Source: Marinomonas agarivorans
GTDB lineage: Bacteria > Pseudomonadota > Gammaproteobacteria > Pseudomonadales > Marinomonadaceae
Length of the DNA: 64,000 nt
Direction: 5' to 3'
Assembly (NCBI GenBank): GCA_002173415.2
Contig: NHNK02000010.1
Span: 1-64,000 of the forward strand
Position 1 is the first letter of the stretch. The number at the start of each line of letters is the position of its first letter. The notes under the pieces are model-generated. The model ran no database searches. It worked only from the letters and a program-made list of their open reading frames with translations, and was not told the DNA's origin. Shown one piece after another: positions 29,097 through 38,735 of this stretch. The position numbers and the translations under genes were made by a program.

Positions 29097-32000
29097 CTAT
29101 GTGTTTGCGGCAATTGCAAAGTGAGCTAAGTAGTGGGGGCCGCCCGCTTTCGGTCCAGTACCGGATAACCCTTGACCGCCAAATGGCTGGACACCCACGA
29201 CAGCACCAATTTGATCGCGGTTGATGTAAATGTTGCCAACACGGGCTTGCTCGACAATATGAGCGCAGGTGGTTTCATTACGGCTGTGAATGCCCATTGT
29301 AAGGCCGAATCCCGATTGGTTGATCATGCCAATGACATGATCTAATTCCTGAGCTTGATAACGGATCACATGGAGTATGGGGCCGAATTTTTCTTCCTGT
29401 AGTTGATCAAGGTGTTGTATTTCAAAAGCGGTTGGTGCCACAAAAGTCCCCTGTTGAGTGGCCTTAGGGAGAATCGTTTGATGGATAAGACGTCCGATTG
29501 TTTGCATATGGCGAATATGCTCCAGCAACATGCTCTGCGCTTTATGGTCAATCACGGGGCCAACATCGGTACTATGAAGATAGGGTAGGCCAACAGACAA
29601 TTCGGCCATTGCTCCTTGCAACATGGTAATAATGGTATCGGCGATGTCTTGCTGTAAGAATAGTACGCGTAGCGCAGAACAACGTTGCCCAGCAGACATA
29701 AAGGCGGAACGCACGACATCCCGCACCACTTGCTCTGGTAAAGCAGTGGCATCCACAAGCATGGCATTCTGCCCACCGGTTTCTGCAATAAAAGGAATCG
29801 GCGCAGTATCACGTGCCGCTAACGTTCGATTGATGAGTTGAGCCGTAGCGGTTGAACCAGTAAAAGCAACACCGGCAATGCGAGGATCTGACAATAAGGC
29901 TGTGCCAATGTCTCGTCCATTACCGGGTAAGAAATGCAAGGCGTCTGTTGGAATGCCGGCTTGATGGAATAACTCAATCGCTCTAAAAGCAATTAAGCTG
30001 GTTTGCTCAGCCGGTTTGGCAATAACCGCATTACCGCTCACTAAGGCAGCGGCTATTTGGCCTAAGAAAATAGCTAATGGGAAGTTCCATGGGCTAATGC
30101 AAACAAATACACCTCGGCCCGACCAGTGATTACGCTGGGTCTTACCAAGATAATCTGTATAAGTTGTGGTGACAAAAGTGTGTTGGGCCTGTTGTGCGTA
30201 ATAACGGCAAAAATCTACGGCTTCTCTGATTTCATCCAAACTGTCTTGAATCGTTTTGCCTGCCTCACGATGGCAAAGTGCCATTAATTCAAAACAGTGT
30301 TGCTCTAACAAATCTGCCATGCGTACTAAGCAAGCAGCGCGTTCTGATACGGGGCAATTAGACCATGCACTGAATGCCGACGAAGCACTCTTAATGGCTT
30401 GTGTTACTTGCTGTTCATCTGCCCAGTCCACTTCGCCAACGGTGAGAGTATGATCATATGGGCTGTTAACAACATTCTTATTTAAGGTGGGTGTTATTTC
30501 ACCAGCAATAATTGGATACGCTTGCCATTGTTGGTTTTGTTCCATAAAAGGAGCCATACCTGTTTGATATGGTTGCCATTGAGAAGCAATTTCTATATTG
30601 GGGGCAAACGAATTTTTTCGCTCATGAAACAGCGCTGTTGGTAAGGGAATGGCAGGGTTAGCAATTGAGTGATATTGCGTTAACTTAACCGCAGGGTGTT
30701 CCACTAATTGGCTAATGGGTTGTTTGCTGTCAATTAAACGGTGCACAAACGAACTGTTTGCGCCATTTTCCAGTAAACGTCGTACCAAATAGGGCAACAA
30801 ATCCTTGTGGCTGCCAACAGGCGCATAAATGCGAACTGGGTTGTTGGTGTTTTCAATCAAATGATCGTATAAAGCGTCTCCCATACCATGCAAACGTTGC
30901 AATTCAAATTCTACTGGCGTTGCTTTTGCTGTCTCTGCCATGCATAAAATGCTAGCAACCGTATGAGCATTGTGGCTGGCAAACTGTGGAAAAATACATT
31001 TTCGAATATGGGGCTGTAATAAGAAACGCGCACATGCCAAATACGCCACATCGGTTGCCTCTTTACGAGTATACACTGGGTAATTTGTGATGCCTTTCTG
31101 CTGGCAAAGTTTGATTTCACTGTCCCAATAAGCGCCCTTTACCAATCTGAGAGGAATTTTATCCTCTTGAGCATGGCCTAAAGAAGCAAGCCAAGTTAAT
31201 ACAGCCAGAGCACGTTTGGAATAGGCTTGTACGACCAAGCCGAATCCGTCCCACCCTTGTGTACTTTCATCTAGATACAGCTTTTCGAAGAGCTGCAAAG
31301 AGAGCTCAAGACGGTTGGCCTCTTCGGCATCAATGGTAATGCCAATATTAAGCTGACGTGCTTTACGTATTAGCTGCTGCATGTTCTCAAACAGCTCAGT
31401 CATGACACGGGCTTCGCAGTTTGCTTCATATCGAGGGTGTAAGGCGGAAAGTTTCACGGAAACCGTTGGCCGTTCTGCGCCTGATTGAGATGTTTTACCT
31501 GCGGCGTCAATTGCTTGCATGTAAGCTGCTAAATACTGCTCAGCATGGGGTGTGGTCAGCGCCGCTTCCCCTAACATATCAAAGGAATAGCGATAGCCTT
31601 TGGCCTGATGCTTTTGCCCCTGTGTTAAGGCTTCTTTGATGCTACGACCAAGAACGAATTGGTGCCCCATGATTTTCATGGCTTGTAACATGGCGCGACG
31701 GATAACAGGCTCAGACAACCGATTGAGCATGCGTTTCATTAATTGGTTTGGTTCATCCGATGCGGCACTTTTTACTGAGCTAAGTTTTGTTGAGGTAAGC
31801 GTTAGTGAACCAAATGCAACCACCTTGCCTGTTAACAACAGCCCCCAAGTGGCAGCATTGACGAGGAGTGAATCAGACTTTTGCGCATGTGCCGCCCAAT
31901 CAGCAACACTCAGTCTATCTTTGATAAAGGCATCGGCAGTGGCTTTGTCTGGAATTCGCATCAATGCCTCGGCCAAGCACATGAGCAAAACACCTTCCTT

Positions 32001-32255
32001 TGTATCCAAACTGTATTCCAGCAAAAACGCGTCAATCATGGATACACTATTATCGCGCTGACGTATCTCTTGTATAAGTTGGGTAGCGGCTTGAGTTGTT
32101 TGTTTTAGCTGCTGATCATCAGGCTTAGCGAGCGATAGCAGCTCTTGTAACCATGACTCTTCATCAATGCAGTACAGTGGGGAAATAAAAGCCCATAAGC
32201 TTGCTGGTGGTTGTTCAATAAAGTGTGTTTGTAATGTATCGGTTGCCTTCAGCAT
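29097..32255 (-). CDS. putA: Proline utilisation A: proline dehydrogenase and P5C dehydrogenase
   Basis: Bifunctional oxidation of L-proline to glutamate. The FAD-binding proline dehydrogenase barrel comes first ([16 protein letters not shown] and [10 protein letters not shown] segments in the first half). The NAD-dependent aldehyde dehydrogenase follows, with [24 protein letters not shown] and the catalytic cysteine in GQRCSALR. The start at 32255 has GGAG 7 nt upstream and gives 1052 aa. The N-terminal ribbon-helix-helix repressor domain of E. coli PutA is missing. The frame ends at TAG 29097-29099 and continues open into the C-terminal domain; the fused length would be about 1310 aa. An AraC regulator lies upstream. 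Confidence 0.92.
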   Translation of the reverse strand: MLKATDTLQTHFIEQPPASLWAFISPLYCIDEESWLQELLSLAKPDDQQLKQTTQAATQLIQEIRQRDNSVSMIDAFLLEYSLDTKEGVLLMCLAEALMRIPDKATADAFIKDRLSVADWAAHAQKSDSLLVNAATWGLLLTGKVVAFGSLTLTSTKLSSVKSAASDEPNQLMKRMLNRLSEPVIRRAMLQAMKIMGHQFVLGRSIKEALTQGQKHQAKGYRYSFDMLGEAALTTPHAEQYLAAYMQAIDAAGKTSQSGAERPTVSVKLSALHPRYEANCEARVMTELFENMQQLIRKARQLNIGITIDAEEANRLELSLQLFEKLYLDESTQGWDGFGLVVQAYSKRALAVLTWLASLGHAQEDKIPLRLVKGAYWDSEIKLCQQKGITNYPVYTRKEATDVAYLACARFLLQPHIRKCIFPQFASHNAHTVASILCMAETAKATPVEFELQRLHGMGDALYDHLIENTNNPVRIYAPVGSHKDLLPYLVRRLLENGANSSFVHRLIDSKQPISQLVEHPAVKLTQYHSIANPAIPLPTALFHERKNSFAPNIEIASQWQPYQTGMAPFMEQNQQWQAYPIIAGEITPTLNKNVVNSPYDHTLTVGEVDWADEQQVTQAIKSASSAFSAWSNCPVSERAACLVRMADLLEQHCFELMALCHREAGKTIQDSLDEIREAVDFCRYYAQQAQHTFVTTTYTDYLGKTQRNHWSGRGVFVCISPWNFPLAIFLGQIAAALVSGNAVIAKPAEQTSLIAFRAIELFHQAGIPTDALHFLPGNGRDIGTALLSDPRIAGVAFTGSTATAQLINRTLAARDTAPIPFIAETGGQNAMLVDATALPEQVVRDVVRSAFMSAGQRCSALRVLFLQQDIADTIITMLQGAMAELSVGLPYLHSTDVGPVIDHKAQSMLLEHIRHMQTIGRLIHQTILPKATQQGTFVAPTAFEIQHLDQLQEEKFGPILHVIRYQAQELDHVIGMINQSGFGLTMGIHSRNETTCAHIVEQARVGNIYINRDQIGAVVGVQPFGGQGLSGTGPKAGGPHYLAHFAIAANT

Positions 32256-32410
32256 CGTTTTCTCCAACGGAACCAAGAATGTCGGTGAATTCAGCACCCT
32301 CAATCAAACAGGCTGCTTTTTTAGCATAATAGAGAAAACAAAAACCTGATGTCTTACGGAATGCTCCGAATTTTTTGTCAAAAACTCCGATCTCTCTTTA
32401 TATTATTTTG

Positions 32411-32459
32411 TAGAGAGTAGAGAGTAGAGAGTAGAGAGTAGAGAGTAGAGAGTAGAGAG
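32411..32459. repeat. 7-bp tandem repeat, seven copies, upstream of putA
   Basis: Seven perfect copies of TAGAGAG, 156 nt upstream of the putA start and downstream of the AraC gene. A perfect 7-bp array is prone to slipped-strand changes in copy number. Because it lies upstream of the coding region, changes would alter promoter or operator spacing, not the reading frame. Confidence 0.9.
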
Positions 32460-32522
32460 CAAGACAAGATCGCTAACGATGAATTCGGTAAAACAGTATG
32501 AGTAAAGTTAGGTGAAAGAGAC

Positions 32523-33302
32523 TTAATTGATAGATTGCTGTTGATAACGTCGGGGACTTATCCCCAGCATTTGCGAAAAGGTTTTACTCATCGCACCTTG
32601 GTTAGCAAAACCGCAGGCCACTGCTACGTCACTTAAACTCATGCCTTGGCTAAGCAGGGTTTGGGCGCGACTAAGGCGTTTTTGCAAAATATATTGATGT
32701 GGCGACACCCCTGTTGTTTGCTTAAATCGATGATGAAATTGGCTAACACCTAAAAAGCAACAACTGGCTAGCTCATCAACTAATAACCGACGGGATAAAT
32801 GTTGTTCAATAAAATCATCCAGTAATGCCATATTTAATGGACGGCCATTTTGTTTTCTTGCTTTTTGGGTGTAGAGCGATGGCAGGCTAAATTGATAACG
32901 TAATGAGCCTAACAACATATTACCGCAAGCTCTAGCAAGAAATTTGTCTTGAGGGTGTTGCTCCAACTCCTGACTTAACTGTGTTGCCAGTTGTTGAATT
33001 CGAAAAGGCAAATGAAAGTAACAGGCCTTATCAAATAACTTAGCCAAATGATCGTATTCTTCGATTGTAGTGGTTTGTGATTGTTGAGTCGGTAGGTTAA
33101 CCACCATAATTTTATTGTGTTCTTGGCCGGCGAAACGGTGCGCCTCGGATGCTGGTACTAAACAGCCGCTACCCGAATAAAGTTGCTGATCTTTACCTGC
33201 GATATCAAAATCGGTTTCGCCAGATAACACCACGACTAATTGGTGATAGTCGTGGTCGTGGATACTGGCCTTAGTAGGCAGAGACATAATATCAGAAAGC
33301 AT
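32523..33302 (-). CDS. AraC-family transcriptional regulator, likely of putA
   Basis: The 259-aa protein has an N-terminal cupin-like sensing domain (HDHDYHQLVVVLSGETDF, residues 15-32) and a C-terminal double HTH (LVDELASCCFLGVSQFHHRFKQ and LSDVAVACGFANQGAMSKTF, about residues 165-255) ending with LGISPRRYQQ. It sits on the same strand directly upstream of putA. AraC activators of proline catabolism (PruR-like) are known in pseudomonads, so a proline-responsive activator is likely but inferred. Confidence 0.82.
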   Translation of the reverse strand: MLSDIMSLPTKASIHDHDYHQLVVVLSGETDFDIAGKDQQLYSGSGCLVPASEAHRFAGQEHNKIMVVNLPTQQSQTTTIEEYDHLAKLFDKACYFHLPFRIQQLATQLSQELEQHPQDKFLARACGNMLLGSLRYQFSLPSLYTQKARKQNGRPLNMALLDDFIEQHLSRRLLVDELASCCFLGVSQFHHRFKQTTGVSPHQYILQKRLSRAQTLLSQGMSLSDVAVACGFANQGAMSKTFSQMLGISPRRYQQQSIN

Positions 33303-33326
33303 AATGCCTCCTTATTTGTAATTAGC

Positions 33327-33371
33327 TAGTTTCTACGTGACGAGTTTCTAAGTGGCGAGTTTCTAAGCGGC
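33327..33371. repeat. 15-bp tandem repeat, three copies
   Basis: Copies start at 33327, 33342 and 33357 in exact register (consensus GAGTTTCTAAGTGGC). The array occupies half of the gap between the quinone oxidoreductase and the AraC gene, in the leftward promoter region of the AraC gene. Confidence 0.8.
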
Positions 33372-33397
33372 TAGCGTTACAATTAATGCTGTCCTGT

Positions 33398-34378
33398 CTA
33401 ATTCTGTGTTGTATCGACAACCAGATTACCCAAGGCACCTGTTAGCAAAACCTCTTCATGTGCTTGTGATAACTCACTCAGCGCAAAAGTTTTTCTTACC
33501 ACTGGTTTTAATAGCTTCCCTTGCAATAAAGGGTAAAGCGCTTTGGCAATACGCTTCAGTTCCTCTGGTTTGACGTTTGCCAGTGCCACACCTACCACAG
33601 AAGCGTCTCTGGCCATTAAATCTCTTGGGTTAATCTCAACCGTACCACGATTACCAATAACAGCAACACAACCACCGTGCGCCAAGGCTTTTAAATCTTC
33701 GGCTAGATTATGGTTTGCCAGCATTTCAATAATAATATCAAAACCGCTAGCAGACACAGGGGTATCGGTTGGTTGAAATGGTGCTAAATGATCTGCTTCA
33801 TTATGGCGTAATACCTGTTTGACGCCTTGCGCTTTTAGTAGTGCTTCTCCTGCATCTGTACTGGTACTGGCAACAACTTCTAGACCCGCTGCAAGAGCAA
33901 GTTGTACAACGGCAAGCCCCACAGCGCCAGTGCCACCATGTACCAACACTTTTTGTCCGGCTTTCGCCTGTGCACGATCAAAGAGTGCACGATAGGCTGT
34001 TGTGTAAGGAACGCCAAGGCAAGCGCCTTCTTCAAATGATAGGGTGGGCGCCAGAGGAAAAGTATTTGCAGGCGCACACACAGCAAACTCCGCCGCAGAG
34101 CCTGTTAGATTTCGATTAAAGTAAACACGATCGCCTTGTTTGAACTCAGTCACGTTGGTACCGACCTGAACCACAGTGCCCGCACCGTCTAAACCGGGCG
34201 TGTGAGGGAAATTTGCCTTGTAATTATTAGTACCAGAACGAATATAGGTATCAACAGGGTTCACACCTGCAGCACCCACCTTCACCAAAATCTGATCGTC
34301 GTTAATACTTGGTGTTTCTACCTCAACCACCTTCAAATCAGAGGCTGGACCATAATCGGTTATTTGTGCTGCGTACAT
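33398..34378 (-). CDS. NADPH:quinone oxidoreductase family protein (zinc-independent MDR)
   Basis: The 326-aa medium-chain dehydrogenase/reductase is of the Qor/zeta-crystallin type. It has a GroES-like N-terminal half (GAAGVNPVDTYIRSG and PGLDGAGTVVQVG) without catalytic zinc ligands, and the NADPH motif VHGGTGAVGLAVVQLA near residue 145. It could reduce quinones or enones. It lies between the AraC gene and the TRAP permease genes on the same strand. No specific pathway is evident. Confidence 0.87.
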   Translation of the reverse strand: MYAAQITDYGPASDLKVVEVETPSINDDQILVKVGAAGVNPVDTYIRSGTNNYKANFPHTPGLDGAGTVVQVGTNVTEFKQGDRVYFNRNLTGSAAEFAVCAPANTFPLAPTLSFEEGACLGVPYTTAYRALFDRAQAKAGQKVLVHGGTGAVGLAVVQLALAAGLEVVASTSTDAGEALLKAQGVKQVLRHNEADHLAPFQPTDTPVSASGFDIIIEMLANHNLAEDLKALAHGGCVAVIGNRGTVEINPRDLMARDASVVGVALANVKPEELKRIAKALYPLLQGKLLKPVVRKTFALSELSQAHEEVLLTGALGNLVVDTTQN

Positions 34379-34460
34379 TGTGCTTCTCCTGCTTTCGCTA
34401 GGTGTTTATTTTTGTAGATCGTTATAGTTGATAACTTTCTTGCTTCTAAAGAAAAAACGA

Positions 34461-35846
34461 TTAATTCCCATATACTTTAGCAGGCAACCAAGTCGCCAAT
34501 TCAGGGAAGAAAGACAGCAATAGCAATACGCCTAGCTGGATTAAAATAAATGGAATAACCCCTTTATAAATTGCTTGTGTTTTTAACTCTATCGGTGCGA
34601 CACCACGTAAGTAGAATAGAGCAAAACCAAAAGGCGGCGTTAAAAATGAGGTTTGTAAATTAATTGCCATCATAATGCCAAGCCAAATAGGGTCTAACCC
34701 CATCGCTAATAAAACTGGTGCAACAATAGGCACAACAACAAAGGTAATTTCAATAAAATCAAGAATGAAGCCAAGTAAGAACATGACTAGCATGACTATC
34801 AGTGTTGCAGTAATGACGCCGCCTGGTAATTGAGAGAAGAAATGATGAATCAACTCTTCGCCGCCAAAACCACGAAACACTAATGAAAATAATGATGCCC
34901 CCACCAGAATTAAAAATACCATAGAGGTAACGCGTGTTGTGGAATAGACCACTTCTTTTAGAGTGGCGAAGTCCAGTTTTTTACTGAAATAGGCCAATAA
35001 CGCTGCGCCTAAAGCACCTACAGCGGATGCTTCAGTTGGTGTAGCAATACCCGTTAAAATAGACCCCAACACAGCCAAAATCAGTAACAAAGGTGGCACA
35101 AGACCTTGCACTAATAGCTGCATAGAACTTTGACTGTTATCGGCTAACTCTTCTTTTGGAACGGCTGGTGCTTTATGGGGTTGCAACCAAGCAACGATGC
35201 TCACGTAAACAATATAAGCAATCACCAACAATAAGCCAGGAATCAATGCACCGACAAATAGATCACCTACCGAAACCGTTTTAGGTGAAAAAACGCCCAT
35301 TTCTAGCTGTGCTTTTTGGTAGGCATTAGACATAACATCACCGAGCAATACCAAGGCAATGGAAGGTGGAATAATCTGCCCTAGCGTCCCAGTGGCACAG
35401 ATAGTGCCTGCTGCCAGAGAAGGGTCATAACCGCGGCGCAACATAGTAGGTAGAGAAATCATACCCATGGTTACGACAGTCGCACCGACAATACCTGTAC
35501 TAGCCGCTAACAGCATACCCACTACAATGACAGAAATACCTAACCCGCCACGAATAGAACCAAATAACATGGCCATATTGTCTAACAATTTTTCGGCCAG
35601 TTTTGATTTTTCAAGCAAGACACCCATCAAAATAAATAAGGGTACAGCGATCAAGGTTTCATTTCGTACTATGCCAAATAGGCGATTTGGTAATGCCTCT
35701 AGAAACACGGCATCAAATGTACCGGTTAAACTGCCGAATCCAGCGAATAAAAGCGCTGTTCCCGCCAGAGAAAACGCCACGGGGTAACCGAATAAAAGAC
35801 ACAGACAAACTGCAGCGAATAAAAATAAAGGAATGAATTCAATCAT
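34461..35846 (-). CDS. TRAP transporter large membrane subunit (DctM type)
   Basis: The 461-aa protein has about 12 transmembrane segments and the DctM signatures GATVVTMGMISLPTMLRRGYDPSLAAGTICATGTLGQIIPPS (given as one domain region, about residues 120-160) and NLQTSFLTPPFGFALFYL. The hydrophilic insertion with GVFSPKTVSVGDLFVGALIPG fits the FcbT3/mannitol-chloroaromatic subfamily (COG4664-like). Its start overlaps the end of dctQ by 8 nt. No binding-protein gene is adjacent; two matching lipoproteins lie at 25606-27968. Confidence 0.92.
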   Translation of the reverse strand: MIEFIPLFLFAAVCLCLLFGYPVAFSLAGTALLFAGFGSLTGTFDAVFLEALPNRLFGIVRNETLIAVPLFILMGVLLEKSKLAEKLLDNMAMLFGSIRGGLGISVIVVGMLLAASTGIVGATVVTMGMISLPTMLRRGYDPSLAAGTICATGTLGQIIPPSIALVLLGDVMSNAYQKAQLEMGVFSPKTVSVGDLFVGALIPGLLLVIAYIVYVSIVAWLQPHKAPAVPKEELADNSQSSMQLLVQGLVPPLLLILAVLGSILTGIATPTEASAVGALGAALLAYFSKKLDFATLKEVVYSTTRVTSMVFLILVGASLFSLVFRGFGGEELIHHFFSQLPGGVITATLIVMLVMFLLGFILDFIEITFVVVPIVAPVLLAMGLDPIWLGIMMAINLQTSFLTPPFGFALFYLRGVAPIELKTQAIYKGVIPFILIQLGVLLLLSFFPELATWLPAKVYGN

Positions 35847-36375
35847 GCGTGTTCTCCTTAGACTCTGTAGTCGACAGATTAAGGATTACTGCCAGATTGC
35901 TAACAACATCAGCCAAACCTTGTAATAACAAGCTGATCATCATGATAGGAATGAGTGTTTTCAGTAAATACACAAAAGGCAAACCACCTGGTTCAGGGGA
36001 GGTTTCCATTACTCGCCATGAAACAGCAACATAATCCATGCTCAAATAGAAAGTATATAAAGTGACTGGCAATAGAAAAATTAGGCTACCAACTAGGTTT
36101 ACCCATGCTTTTCGTTTGGCAGAAAAGTTACGATAAAACACGTCAACACGAACATGCTCATCTTTACTCATGGTATAAGCTGCGCCCAACATAAACACTA
36201 ACGCATGCAGGTAAACGACGGACTCTTGCAAGGCTATAGAGCCGTATTGGAAACCATAACGAAGTACAACAATTAAACAAGTAATCACCATCATTACTAG
36301 GGTTAACCAAGCAATTGATCGACCCGTTATATTGGAGATGGTATTGGCAAACAGAACGAATTTTTTCAACATCAA
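35839..36375 (-). CDS. TRAP transporter small membrane subunit (DctQ type)
   Basis: The 178-aa protein has four transmembrane segments, the signature ALQESVVYLHALVFMLGAAYTMSKDEHVRVDVFY and the loop YVAVSWRVMETSPEPGGLP. It belongs to the FcbT2-like subfamily that goes with the large subunit next to it. It is translationally coupled to dctM (8-nt overlap). It is divergent from the UxuR-like regulator, which suggests control by that protein. Confidence 0.9.
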   Translation of the reverse strand: MMLKKFVLFANTISNITGRSIAWLTLVMMVITCLIVVLRYGFQYGSIALQESVVYLHALVFMLGAAYTMSKDEHVRVDVFYRNFSAKRKAWVNLVGSLIFLLPVTLYTFYLSMDYVAVSWRVMETSPEPGGLPFVYLLKTLIPIMMISLLLQGLADVVSNLAVILNLSTTESKENTHD

Positions 36376-36730
36376 TAAACTCTAATTGAACCTAGTAAAG
36401 GTATGTATAAACAACACCGTTTTAAGGCTGCCATAATTAATAAGAAAGCGCCTGATTCTATGGGAAAATTGATCGTAAATAAACCAAACATGTAAAGAAA
36501 AGATAGCGTAGCCGTCATTTATGAGGAATCCGATAGAGAAAGAATCAAGTGGTAAGAGCAAGGTGAAGTTAGTGTAATAGTTGCATTAAACAGCCTAGTA
36601 CTATGCATTAACGTATTTATTGCCGCATAACAAATGAGAGCGTTTACTGACAATACGGCAGAACTGAATTACACTTATCACCTAAAACTGGGTTGTATTT
36701 TTTAGGTTTTGGTTTAGAGAATAATAATTT
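36376..36730. promoter_or_regulatory. Divergent promoter region, dctQ / UxuR-like regulator
   Basis: 355 nt without a gene. It must hold the leftward TRAP promoter and the rightward regulator promoter. I did not find a clear palindromic operator matching the TTGGTTAACCAA site seen at 40065. Confidence 0.4.
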
Positions 36731-37507
36731 ATGTCGTTTAGTACTCGTCGTTATCAACAAGTTGGCAAGCAAATCAGACAAAGTCTACTTTCGGGAGAGT
36801 TTCCTCCCGGTGGGCGTTTACCTTCAGAACGTGAACTGGGTGAACGTTATAATGCAAGTCGAGCGACGATACGAGAAGCCATTATCATGCTGGAATTGCA
36901 AGGATTGGTCGCTGTTAAACAAGGTTCTGGTATTTTCTTTGTTGAAGATGCGGAACCTAATTTATTAATCGGCGAAGCGGAAAGTAAAATCGGACCTTTT
37001 GAATTGCTACAAGCTCGTCAATTATTCGAAAGCAACCTTGCAGAATTTGCTGCAACCCAGATATCCGCAAATCATGTACGAGAAATGCGTGATTTATTAA
37101 GGGATCAAGAACAAGAAATCAATGGCGATAGCAAGCGTTTTAATGAACTGGATCAAAAATTTCACATGGTTATCGCGGATGCGACGCAAAACAACATGTT
37201 GATCCAAATGGCTCAATCGATGTGGACCAATGTACGTACCGAAAATCCACTCTGGGAAGCTCTGAATGAGCAATACTTCCATGAAAAGCGCCTACAATCG
37301 TTATGGTTGTCTGACCACAAAAAAATCCTCATTGCGTTACAGAAACGCTCCCCTGAAGAAGCCAAACAAGCCATATGGCAACATATTGAAAATGCTAAAA
37401 AAGAGCTCTTCAAATTAGCTAACGTAGAAGAAACGGATTTCGAAGGCTTCTTATTTGCTGCGAATGCGGTGCCTTCATTAGATGAAGATACTGATTTTTC
37501 ATCTTAA
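36731..37507 (+). CDS. GntR/FadR-family regulator, UxuR/ExuR-like
   Basis: The 258-aa protein has an N-terminal GntR winged HTH (RLPSERELGERYNASRATIREAIIMLELQGLVAVKQGSGIFFVE, about residues 28-72) and an FCD sensor domain. The run GPFELLQARQLFESNLAEFAA and the end DHKKILIALQKRSPEEAKQAIWQHIENAKK are strongly like E. coli UxuR/ExuR, which respond to fructuronate or galacturonates. It probably controls the acid-sugar genes and the divergent TRAP genes. The palindrome at 40065-40078 resembles its expected operator. Confidence 0.88.
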   Translation: MSFSTRRYQQVGKQIRQSLLSGEFPPGGRLPSERELGERYNASRATIREAIIMLELQGLVAVKQGSGIFFVEDAEPNLLIGEAESKIGPFELLQARQLFESNLAEFAATQISANHVREMRDLLRDQEQEINGDSKRFNELDQKFHMVIADATQNNMLIQMAQSMWTNVRTENPLWEALNEQYFHEKRLQSLWLSDHKKILIALQKRSPEEAKQAIWQHIENAKKELFKLANVEETDFEGFLFAANAVPSLDEDTDFSS

Positions 37508-37550
37508 TTTATTATGTCTTGCTGGCGAAATAGAGTAAGGAAAAGGCTCC

Positions 37551-38579
37551 ATGGCGTTGAAAAAAAAGCGTTTAAGCTTAAAAGATATTGCACGTGAACT
37601 AGGTGTTTCTACCGCGACCGTGTCATTGGCCATCAATAACAACCCGCTGGTGGCAGAAAAAACCCGTCAGCTCGTACAAGCTAAAGTGAAAGAACTTGGT
37701 TATGTTTACAATCGTGGTGCAGCAAGCCTAATTACTGGAAAAAGCGGCATGATTGGTCTAGCTGTGCATGACTTTACCAATCCTTACTTCACTGAGATAT
37801 GTGCGAATGTTGAAGCGGTTTTTGCCCAAGGAAACCGTTTGCCGCTATTGTGTAATAGTCGTGAGTCTTTAGAGCAGCAAACCTTATTTATCAATGCATT
37901 GATCGAGCAAAATGCAGATGGGCTTTTATTGTGTCCAGTGGTAGGAAGCGATATGTCAGCATTGCAACCTCTGCTGAACAGCGAATTACCGACAGTTTTG
38001 GTGACTCGCAATATAGATGGTGCAGAAATGGATTTTGTGGGTAACGATGAACGTTTATCTATTCGTATGGCAACAGAGCATCTATTAAAACTAGGGCATA
38101 CCCGTATTGCCTTTGTTGGTGGTCAAATCGAAGCTAAGGCAGCACAAGATAGAAACTCAGGTTATCGTGATGCATTAGAAGCTGCAGGCATTGAAGTAGA
38201 TAACTCGCTGATATTTGCCTGTGATAACCAATCCGTAGCGGCAGAAAATTTGCTCCCAAATATACTGCAAATCGACAGTCCGCCAACCGCCATTGTTGGT
38301 TTTTCGGATGTCATTGCATTGGGGTTACTGTCTGGTCTGCTAAGTCGACAATTGGAACCGGGTAAAGACATCGCTTTGGTTGGCTGTGACAACATTGAAG
38401 AAAGCAGTCGTTACTATTCACAGTTAACCACAGTGCATGTTCAAAAAGATGCTATTGGTGCCACGGCAGCAGAGTTTTTATTACAACGTTTGGCTGACCC
38501 TTCTTTGCCACAGAGACAACAATTGTTTACTCCAGAATTGATTGTTCGTCGTTCTTGTGGCGCGTATTTACAACCTTAG
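37551..38579 (+). CDS. LacI-family transcriptional regulator
   Basis: The 342-aa protein has an N-terminal HTH (SLKDIARELGVSTATVSLAINNNPLVAEKTR, residues 9-39) and a periplasmic-binding-like sugar-sensing domain (GMIGLAVHDFTNPYFTEIC, FVGGQIEAKAAQDRNSGYRDAL, LVGCDNIEESSRYYSQLTTVHV). It follows the UxuR-like gene by 43 nt, so the two regulators are co-transcribed. The ligand is likely an acid sugar or its breakdown product. Confidence 0.9.
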   Translation: MALKKKRLSLKDIARELGVSTATVSLAINNNPLVAEKTRQLVQAKVKELGYVYNRGAASLITGKSGMIGLAVHDFTNPYFTEICANVEAVFAQGNRLPLLCNSRESLEQQTLFINALIEQNADGLLLCPVVGSDMSALQPLLNSELPTVLVTRNIDGAEMDFVGNDERLSIRMATEHLLKLGHTRIAFVGGQIEAKAAQDRNSGYRDALEAAGIEVDNSLIFACDNQSVAAENLLPNILQIDSPPTAIVGFSDVIALGLLSGLLSRQLEPGKDIALVGCDNIEESSRYYSQLTTVHVQKDAIGATAAEFLLQRLADPSLPQRQQLFTPELIVRRSCGAYLQP

Positions 38580-38609
38580 CGAGCAAAGCACTGCGCCTAA
38601 AATTATTTC

Positions 38610-38641
38610 AAACCAATTTTAAATCGTTTTAAATTTGGTTT
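38610..38641 (+). promoter_or_regulatory. AT-rich inverted repeat upstream of the enolase-superfamily gene
   Basis: AAACCAATTTTAAA (38610-38623) is nearly complementary to TTTAAATTTGGTTT (38628-38641), with one mismatch and a 4-nt loop. It could be an operator (the AACCAAT and TTTGGTT half-sites resemble the 40065 palindrome) or a weak terminator after the LacI gene. Confidence 0.45.
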
Positions 38642-38735
38642 TATACAGGTAATATGTCCATAACTGCGGCACAAAAAATATTTGTCTGCCTGATAAATGA
38701 CAACAAAACAGGAACAATAAAACAGGAGATAAAAA

